From Proteles cristata cristata (lineage: Eukaryota; Chordata; Mammalia; Carnivora; Hyaenidae), in assembly GCA_017311185.1 (NCBI GenBank), contig JAESUZ010001058.1, positions 1,229,092 to 1,293,091 on the forward strand: a stretch of DNA of 64,000 bases, read 5' to 3'. The notes below the pieces were generated by a model. The model searched no databases. It had not been told where the DNA came from and was given only the letters and a program-made list of their open reading frames with translations. Of this stretch, positions 57,170 to 64,000 are shown piece after piece (within the stretch, counting starts at the first letter, position 1; each line of letters opens with the position of its first letter). The position numbers and the translations under genes are program-made.

Positions 57170-58106
57170 GAAATTCAGTGAAAGTACATTGTGTTGTAAG
57201 GTGATCAGGGCTATAAAATGAGAACAAGGAAAGAACCCAGCATTGGGTGGGCTGGGTGGGAGTAGTGGGGGGAGGGAGGTTGCAATGTTCAATAGGATGG
57301 TCAGGGTGGGCATTATGGAGAAGAGGAGATTTAAGACAGGCTACAAGGAGGTAAGGGAAGGAACATGTGGATATCTGGAGGGAGAATGTTCTAGGAAGAA
57401 GGAATATAGTACAAGGGCATGAGTGTACCTGACATCCCCACACCCAAGGAACTAAATAGGAGGCAGCTGTGGCCAGAGCAAGGGGGAGGGAGTAGGGGAT
57501 GATGTCAGACATGGAATGAGAGGTAGGGAAGTAGATCTTGTAATGTTCTGAAGGTCATTGACTTTTGCTATGGTGACATGAGAGGCCCATGCAGGGTTCT
57601 GAGCAGAAATGTGAATTGATTTGAATTTGGTTTGTTAAAAGAAAAAAACATGTATTCTGCCTGGTGGCTGATAGCAGACTATCTAGGAACAAGGGGAGAG
57701 CCTAAGAGACCTGCCCCGAGGCTCTGACATGGATCTGGTGGAGAGAGGATGGTGGCTCAGGACAGGTGGTGATGACAGTGGAGGACGTGAGAAGTAGTTT
57801 GAACCTGGTTACTTTATTAAGATGGAGCCAAGGGACCCTCTGTGCCCTGAGGGACTAGACAGTGGTGTGAGAGAAGGACAGGGTTGAGGACAATGCCAAG
57901 GTTCTTGGCACAAGAAACTGAAAGGGAGGACTTGGCCCTCACCTCAGGGAGGATGGCTGTGGATAGAATGAGTCTGGGAAAAAATATCTGGAGTCCATGT
58001 CTGGATATGTTGAATTTGAGTTAGCCTGATGGCAAGTGATCTGAATGATATCGAGGGGCTGCTGGATATTAGAGTCCTTGCACTGGGAAAGAGGTCTGGT
58101 CTTGAC
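57170..58106 (-). mobile_element. L2, about 0.94 kb, antisense
   Basis: GGTCAGGGTGGGCATTATGG, ACATGTGGATATCTGGAGGG, GAATGTTCTAGGAAGAAGGA, TGAGCAGAAATGTGAATTGA, GAGGACAATGCCAAGGTTCT, CTGGATATGTTGAATTTGAG match antisense L2 over the 3' UTR and RT-distal coding region. The 140-codon - frame at 57090-57512 is a relic. It breaks off abruptly near 58106. Confidence 0.82.
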
Positions 58107-59918
58107 ACGCCCTAGCATAGCATATCTTGACTTAAGTAAATGTGTGATATCTGCTGTAACTTATTTGCTCCTTGAGCCCTCACGGCAAGCAAAGACAGCA
58201 TCCTCTCAACTTCACTGTCATGATCAGATAGCCTTCTCTGGGGAAGTGGTCACATTTAGACCTGCCCCACAGAAACCTTTCGAAACTTCCTCTTTCCCTT
58301 TCTTTACACCTTATTTTAGACACTGTCCTTTCTATCTGTGGTAAATTCGTGAAGGATCACGTGTACCTTTTTCCCAAGCCTGCCCACTTCGTTTTGCTCA
58401 AATCCAAAACTGAGTCAGCGATGAGATCTGTTTAGAAATGTGGCCAATGAAGACTTAGTGCCCCGAAAAGGAGGTCTTTTCACCTGACAGATGCTCTACA
58501 GCAGTATTTGTGTCAGTGTTAGTGGCCAACTTAAAACTCAAATGGACAATAGACTGTTTTTCTTAATTGCAGAGGATTCTGTAATAGGCTCTGTCCATTT
58601 CCTGAGGGGGCGGGGGGAAGACAAAGTCTGAGACCTCTGTCAATAAAGGAAAAATAACCATCAGCATCACAATGGCCAGATAAGTAAAGGAACAAGTGCA
58701 TTAGGGTTGTGATGATATATGAGAAGATTAAGTCACAATTACCATATGATTATAACCGTTAAAGCACATGATATATGGATAGAACACACTCCAAGAAAGT
58801 TAAATCTCTATCTGCTTAACATTCAAATGGTTATAGCATATAAAAAGGCTTGTTTAGAGGAAGTTACTATCCAATGCTTGTGGTTTCAGCTAGCTATATC
58901 CAAGGGGTTATGTGTGAACTAGATGACATAAGGGGTGTGGGAAGAAGATAACTAAGGTGTATGGCTTAAATGTATATTTTAACCTAAATACAGATACTGA
59001 TCTTTCTAATATTTAAAATATAGATTAGCACTAATAAAATGTGGTTCTACATAAATGTAGATATATTGATGGGTGGGATGAACTGTTATTTGATGATATG
59101 TATAGTATAAATGTCTCAGCATCCTCTAGGACCTGGATAACATTTGCTTTTGATTGCGAGAATATTATTTTCTATTCAAAGTGGAAATAGAGTTAGTAGC
59201 AGAATAAATAATCATTGCTTTGAATATCAGTGCTGAAGAAGTATGAAGTGTTTTTTCTTGTTTTTGGTAAATACTGGCTTAATTTCCTAAATTTCACTTT
59301 GTTATATCCTATTTCTTTCTCTTTTTGTCTATAATTTTCCTGATGTGATTTAGTGTTTTGTGTTTTACCAGGGGTAAAGAGAGTTCTAGAAAGGTTATGA
59401 ATGTGTCTCTTTCATCTGATTTTGTCACATACTAATACTAAGCAACTCACTAAGAGCTGCCTTTTCCCCACGAGTCTAGAAAATTCATTTTTGGTCCTTT
59501 GGCTTCATCTCCAGACTGTGTGCCTCATGATATCAGTAGTTCCATGAGAGATTCTCTTAGAAATGGTGCTCTTGAGAATTGGAAGTCTAGTTTAGTATGT
59601 TAAAACATGAATTTTATCAAAGAATATACATATTGGAAATGAATGTAAAATACAAATTCTCCTATATACTATTTTATTCAGAACTCAGTTTTTTTGTTAT
59701 CTGAGCCATTAGTAAAGAGCATAGTTTTAGTGAAGATTCATTGATGCATTTGCCCTTTGCTAATTGAAAATAAAGGTCTTTAGTAGATAATCTACTAACA
59801 ATGCTATTTAAATGCTTTTAGTTGTGATACTGAAATGGCTTTAAGGGACTACAATTAATTGCATATGAAATATTAAAGTTTGTGTAAATATAATGAATAG
59901 AAAATACATAAAGGTGGG
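58107..59918. other. no gene or assigned repeat
   Basis: 1.8 kb without a recognised element; open frames up to 99 codons, none recognised. A GGGGGCGGGGGGA run sits at 58605-58617. Confidence 0.45.
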
Positions 59919-59955
59919 CATATATATATATATATATATATATTTCGATATATAA
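59919..59955. repeat. TA microsatellite
   Basis: (TA)n of about 12 units, then TTTCGATATATA; self-complementary. Confidence 0.9.
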
Positions 59956-60493
59956 AGATGGGGAAATATATAAAGGAGGGACTTTGCATCCCTTATGTAG
60001 ATTCATATAGGTGTGTATGTGAATGGTTACCTGAAAGTTCGCTTTATACTGTATATATAAATTGATTGCCCTTTTCTGTTACTTTGTATTTCACAATAGG
60101 AAAGGAATATGGTCTAGACTCAGGAATAGACAAATATACCAGTGGAAAGAATTGGTAGTTGAGAAATGGACTCCTGTTTATATGAGAATTTAGTATAGGT
60201 AGCATTTCCATTTAGTTTACAGAGGGTGAAAAATCAAATAAATGGGACCATGTAGAAAGATTATCTGTGCTTCATTATGTGTGGTAAAAGTCAGTTAAAG
60301 AACGAGGTGTAATTAAAAAAAAGTATTAAAAATAAACATTAAAAGTATTTAAAAAAAATTGGAGAACTTGTTTGTAATCATGGTAAGTTCGTAATACCCC
60401 TGAGGCTTAAGAAATGTTAAGAAAGACACAAAACCGCATATCCACAAATTAAATATTAACCCACTTACAGTTCTTGGAGTTAATATTTTAATT
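59956..60493 (+). mobile_element. possible old L1 ORF2 debris
   Basis: 60100-60260 (CCAGTGGAAAGAATTGGTAG, GAGAATTTAGTATAGGTAGC, AATAAATGGGACCATG) loosely follows L1 ORF2 wording in sense. Weak; the rest is AT-rich and unassigned. Confidence 0.3.
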
Positions 60494-60509
60494 AAAAGTT
60501 ACAGACTTA

Positions 60510-60717
60510 GGGGCGCCTGGGTGGCTTAGTCGGTTAAGCGTCCGACTTTCGCTTGGGTCATGATCTCACGGTTCGTGGGTTCGAGCCCCGTGTCGGGCTC
60601 TGTGCTGACTGCCAGCTCAGAGCCTGGAGCCTGTTTCAGTCTGTGACTCCCTCTCTCTCTGACCCTCCCCTGCTCACGCTGTCTCTCTCTCCTAGAAATA
60701 AATAAAACATTAAAAAA
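60510..60717 (+). mobile_element. CAN SINE, young subtype
   Basis: Begins GGGGCGCCTGGGTGGCTTAG; complete young marker set and CCTAGAAATAAATAAAACAT tail. Perfect 16-bp duplication AAAAGTTACAGACTTA at 60494-60509 and 60718-60733. The best-preserved copy here. Confidence 0.98.
60522..60587 (+). promoter_or_regulatory. Pol III A and B boxes of the 60510 SINE
   Basis: A box TGGCTTAGTCGG (60522-60533) and B box GGTTCGAGCC (60578-60587) are intact. Confidence 0.6.
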
Positions 60718-60733
60718 AAAAGTTACAGACTTA

Positions 60734-61769
60734 AAAATGAATATACAATTTTAAAGGAATTTTGCCCCACTAATAAAAGCCCTCTCCAGAAATTCCTTCA
60801 TCTTTATACTCACAGAGCTTCACAAAGACCGAACCTAGGGCTCAGCCTTCTCAGCTCTTGTTATGATGCGGGAAATACTATTCCTTCTTGACCCCACAGT
60901 TTATGCTCCAGATTGCACATCCTCAGCTTGGTAATTTTTTTTTCCTTTTACACTGGTTTTTTCTCCTCATACACTATATGTATACACTGATAGTGCTTAT
61001 CTTGAAAAAGCAACAAGACCCTGCCACTAACAATGGCCTTCATCTTCCATCCTAGCTTTCTGCCATTTCATTTGCCTCTTCTCCCTAAGATTTAGGAAGA
61101 CATATGCATACAGTTCTTCTACTTCTTTCTATCCATTTACTCTTGCTTTTACTCAAGTAATTGGTTTCCAGTTACTGTAACTGATCTTGTCAAGGGAACC
61201 AGCTACCTTTGTGCTGTCAAATCCAATGAACACTTTCCTTTTCTCTTCCTTTATGTCTCAGGTGAAATATTAAACCCACAGAGATGCCCCCCATGTCCAC
61301 CATACCTAAAGTAGCACTGGCACCTTTCCATTTCTTTCAACCTTTTTTCTTCCTGGCGCAGCTTACAGTGGGAACTTATAACGAATGTGTCTTTTTTGTC
61401 TATTTAATTGCTATATAACAAATTGTCCCCCAAACAGCAAGTGTTTCTCCTCTCATGGTTTCTATGGATCAGGAATTCAGGAGCCATTTAACTGGGTCTC
61501 TCATTCAGGGTCCCTCATGAGATGATAGGGTATTATTGACCAGGGCTGCAGTCTCTTAAGATGTTGTTGGGTTTGGGGATCTGCTTTTCAGCTCTCTCCT
61601 ATGGCTGTTGTCAGAGGATCTTTATTCATTCCTTACCATGTGGGCCTCTCTATAGGGCTGCTCAGGTGTTCTCATCATGGACATCTGCTTTCTTCCAGAG
61701 CAAACCAAAGCATGTTAACAAACATTGGTCGAATGAATAAATGGATGAATGTCCTCCTAGACAGCAAAA
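60734..61769. other. unassigned; L2- and LTR-like traces
   Basis: 61050-61380 has faint sense-L2 wording (GTCAAATCCAATGAACACTT). 61395-61700 (TAACAAATTGTCCCCCAAAC, CTCATGGTTTCTATGGATCA, CATGTGGGCCTCTCTATAGG) follows a common mammalian interspersed repeat that I cannot name. No gene. Confidence 0.45.
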
Positions 61770-61985
61770 ATGGAGGCTGTGGAGTTCTTTAGACCAGGGA
61801 TGAAATTCTGCCACCTCCTTTTGTTGGCTCTGAACTTTGAGCGTGTTAATTTCTATGAGCCTCAGTTTTGTCATGTCGCCTGTGTTCTATTAACACCTAT
61901 TTCACAGGAATACTATGAGGACGAAATGAGATTGCATATACAAAGCACTTCCTTGAGTGTTCAGGACAAAGTAAGCATTCAAATT
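61770..61985 (+). mobile_element. MIR
   Basis: GGAGTTCTTTAGACCAGGGA, TATGAGCCTCAGTTTTGTCA, ATTTCACAGGAATACTATGA, GGACGAAATGAGATTGCATA, CAAAGCACTTCCTTGAGTGT: a nearly full-length sense MIR. Confidence 0.78.
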
Positions 61986-62551
61986 TTAGTTTGCCTTATT
62001 TTGCACTGTCTCCATTTTCCCCAACACTTTCAACAATAACCATTTCTCCACTATGTGATGTCAGAATTTTAAATGCAGCTCTTTTCAAGACAAATAACTT
62101 AATGTTCATTATTTGAAGAAAAATTGATTTACATTCCATTGGGGGAGCTTTAGCATGAATGTATAATCCCTACCCTATTAGGGCCCCTCCACCAAGAGAA
62201 TTCTAATATGTATATAGGTGGAACAATTAACAAATGTGTCAGATGGACAGCCAATTTTTTAGTGTAGGGAGCCTACCTGCAGTTTAGACTCGATATTCTG
62301 TCTAAAAGAAATGAATGTGATAATACTTATACCTGAAGGAAAATGAAAGGATTCATTTGTAGTTATACCATTTACCTGAACTGACAGCAGGGTGATTTTG
62401 GGAAATTTGTTTAGGGAAGGGCATATGAGGCCATGGGACTTTGTGCATGGAAGAGAACTGTTCAACCACTTTGATTGAATCCCAAACTGTAAAAGGCTTC
62501 ACCCAAGCTGTCCTGAAACTTGATAACATATGAATGAATTTACTGATGCTG
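61986..62551. other. no gene or assigned repeat
   Basis: Nothing recognised. Confidence 0.5.
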
Positions 62552-62583
62552 GTTTTTTGTTTTGTTTTGTTTTGTTTTGTTTT
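62552..62583. repeat. (TTTTG)n microsatellite
   Basis: Five or more TTTTG units. Confidence 0.9.
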
Positions 62584-62599
62584 CTGGCTCAAAAGAATT

Positions 62600-63240
62600 C
62601 TAGGTGCAATTTATATTAATGAAAGGCACAGGTGTACATTTTGTGGTTCTGTGAGTTTTCACAAATGTATAGATATGTACAATCCACACTCCAATCAGGA
62701 AAGATCATTTGTGTTACCTTAAAATGTTCTTTATGCCCTTTCCCAGTCAGTTACCACAACCCCCAAGGTAAGCCTTGGTCTGATTTCTGTCATCACTACA
62801 TTAATAGCCTGTTCTAGAAAGTGTGTACTGTCACACCTATAACTATACCTTTGAGGTCCATTGTTGTATATTGTCAGTAGTTCCTTCCTTTCTTCTTTGA
62901 AAAAAAGTATCCCAGAATATGGGTATACCAGAATTTGTTGATCCATTCATCTGTTGAACAATTGCATTGTTTTTTGGCTGTTATGAATAAACTATTTTGC
63001 AATCTTTTCTTTTGGGTAAATACAGGGAATGTAATTCCTGAGCAATAAGGTTAACATTTAAACTGATAAGGAACAGCCAAGCTGTTATTGAAAGTGGTTT
63101 TACCATTTTATGCTCCCACCAGCCAGGTAGGAGCTGTCCAGTTGCTGAATCCTTCTAACATTTGAGGTTGACTGCCTTACTTTTAGATAGGTGTGAAGTG
63201 GTATACATAATGTCTCCTACTTAGGTTATATGCATATTCC
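62600..63240 (-). mobile_element. old L1 (L1M) 3' region
   Basis: CACAAATGTATAGATATGTA, TGCCCTTTCCCAGTCAGTTA, TTGATCCATTCATCTGTTGA, AGGAACAGCCAAGCTGTTAT, TATGCTCCCACCAGCC follow antisense L1M. Confidence 0.7.
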
Positions 63241-63408
63241 AATTTTTTCCAATCACAGCTTTTGCTTTAGTTTCACAAGAGAGATTTTGGTCTGTCTTTG
63301 TTTCCTTCTTCCCCCAAGCTCTTCTAATCAGAAGTGCACCCCAGATGATGGTGATGGTCCCCTCCAGCGGCAGATCTCCAGCCTGTTGTCACTTCCCAGC
63401 ATGAAGTG
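63241..63408. other. no gene or assigned repeat
   Basis: Nothing recognised. Confidence 0.45.
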
Positions 63409-63506
63409 AAACACCTTGTGAAAACACAAGGTGTTTTAATCTCCTGAAAAATGGGACACCTCAAGCCAAGGTGTTTTCATCACCTGCAAAATGGGACACT
63501 GACAGT
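63409..63506. repeat. perfect 12-bp hairpin and 40-bp tandem duplication
   Basis: AAACACCTTGTG (63409-63420) and CACAAGGTGTTT (63425-63436) form a perfect stem with an AAAA loop. The right arm starts a 40-bp unit repeated at 63427-63466 and 63467-63506, with several mismatches. Confidence 0.9.
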
Positions 63507-63560
63507 AACCACCTAGTCATGGTCCTGTGAGAATAAAATAATAAAAATTATTGTGAGAAT
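63467..63560 (+). mobile_element. MIR 3' part
   Basis: TTTCATCACCTGCAAAATGG, GACACTGACAGTAACCACCT and GTGAGAATAAAAT follow the sense MIR core-to-3' order; the 40-bp duplication copies its front part. Confidence 0.6.
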
Positions 63561-63957
63561 AAAGTATTAAAGGGACTTAACTAAAGGTACCTCAGGGCTC
63601 CAATTCTGCTATCTGTTATTATTGTGATGGCTGTTAGAGTATTAACATCTCTGTTGTAACTTCTGGTGTCTACTAACTTGGCTCTTGTCCGCTTTCTGCC
63701 TTTGTTTGCCATATGCTTTTATTTTCTTTCTTTTTGTTTTGTTCCTTTTCACATACTCCCTAGCCATATTAACTCAGTGTGTAATCTTCAAGCTTTGGGC
63801 TTCTCTTTTTTGCTTATAAGATCAGTTATGAGAAGTATGACCTCCAGCCAAATGGGGGGCAGGGGAAGTAACATATAATTTACTAGGCTAACATGCATGG
63901 TCTAAAGTTTATCATGTAGAATTGAAAGAGGAAAAAAAAGGACAAACCGTGTCTCTT
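63561..63957. other. no gene or assigned repeat
   Basis: Nothing recognised. Confidence 0.5.
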
Positions 63958-64000
63958 TCTTTTTTTTTTTTAATGTTTTATTTATTTTTAGGAGAGAGAG
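63958..64000 (-). mobile_element. CAN SINE, cut by window end
   Basis: T run, then TAATGTTTTATTTATTTTTA and GGAGAGAGAG: the antisense tail of a CAN SINE. The CTCCTA-type tail suggests the young subtype. The rest lies outside the window. Confidence 0.85.

Noticed and set aside
60522..60587. tRNA gene suggested by intact A and B boxes
   Set aside because: The boxes belong to the tRNA-derived SINE head; no cloverleaf acceptor stem closes and the sequence continues into CT-rich SINE body.
1..64000. CRISPR array, operon, phage or other microbial system
   Set aside because: The repeats are dispersed SINEs with target-site duplications, not regular arrays, and there are no long prokaryotic genes. 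The sequence is mammalian nuclear DNA.

Overview
This window is nuclear DNA from a carnivoran mammal, most likely a felid. The clearest sign is 32 copies of the tRNA-Lys-derived carnivore SINE (CAN SINE/SINEC type). On the + strand it begins GGGGCGCCTGGGTGGCTCAG or GGGGCGCCTGGGTGGCTTAG and ends in CT-rich sequence followed by an A-rich tail. Young L1 3' ends with a carnivore-type 3' UTR, old L1, L2, MIR, MER5 (hAT-Charlie) and MLT1 (MaLR) remnants make up most of the remaining recognisable sequence. There are no bacterial-style gene arrays, operons, ribosome binding sites or CRISPR arrays.

I find no protein-coding gene, tRNA, rRNA or known ncRNA that I can support. Open frames are short (160 codons at most). 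Most of them are either SINE or LINE sequence read as protein or chance frames, and several do not start with ATG. The window therefore looks like intergenic DNA or the inside of a large intron. A few exon-like segments (near 31.6 and 49.2 kb) and a GC-rich, G-quadruplex-bearing block (7.5-7.9 kb) are the only places where a missed exon or regulatory element seems worth testing.

Layout. 0-8 kb: GT/GC repeat, SINE, MIR, an MLT1 LTR carrying a CTAG-rich minisatellite, L2, an old L1 on the + strand, and the GC-rich block. 8-15 kb: SINE pairs and a long L2 on the - strand cut by two SINEs. 15-24 kb: mostly unassigned sequence with a few SINEs, MIR/L2 and a tiny L1 tail insertion. 24-31 kb: L1 remnants and a nested stack in which a MER5 is split by a SINE and by a 2.3-kb L1, which itself carries a SINE. 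31-45 kb: facing L1 fragments, MER5 copies, an L2 of nearly 0.9 kb and long unassigned stretches. 45-58 kb: two more long L2 fragments on the - strand, a 1.07-kb L1 with a perfect 16-bp target-site duplication, and SINEs. 58-64 kb: mostly unassigned, with microsatellites, a young SINE, MIR, an old L1 and the start of another SINE at the window edge.

The most unusual pattern is the SINE spacing. Seven neighbouring SINE pairs lie less than 100 bp apart, and six of these are inverted with spacers of only 67-91 bp. Roughly two such gaps would be expected from random spacing. I could not run similarity searches. Family names come from recognising consensus features, and boundaries of old repeats are approximate.
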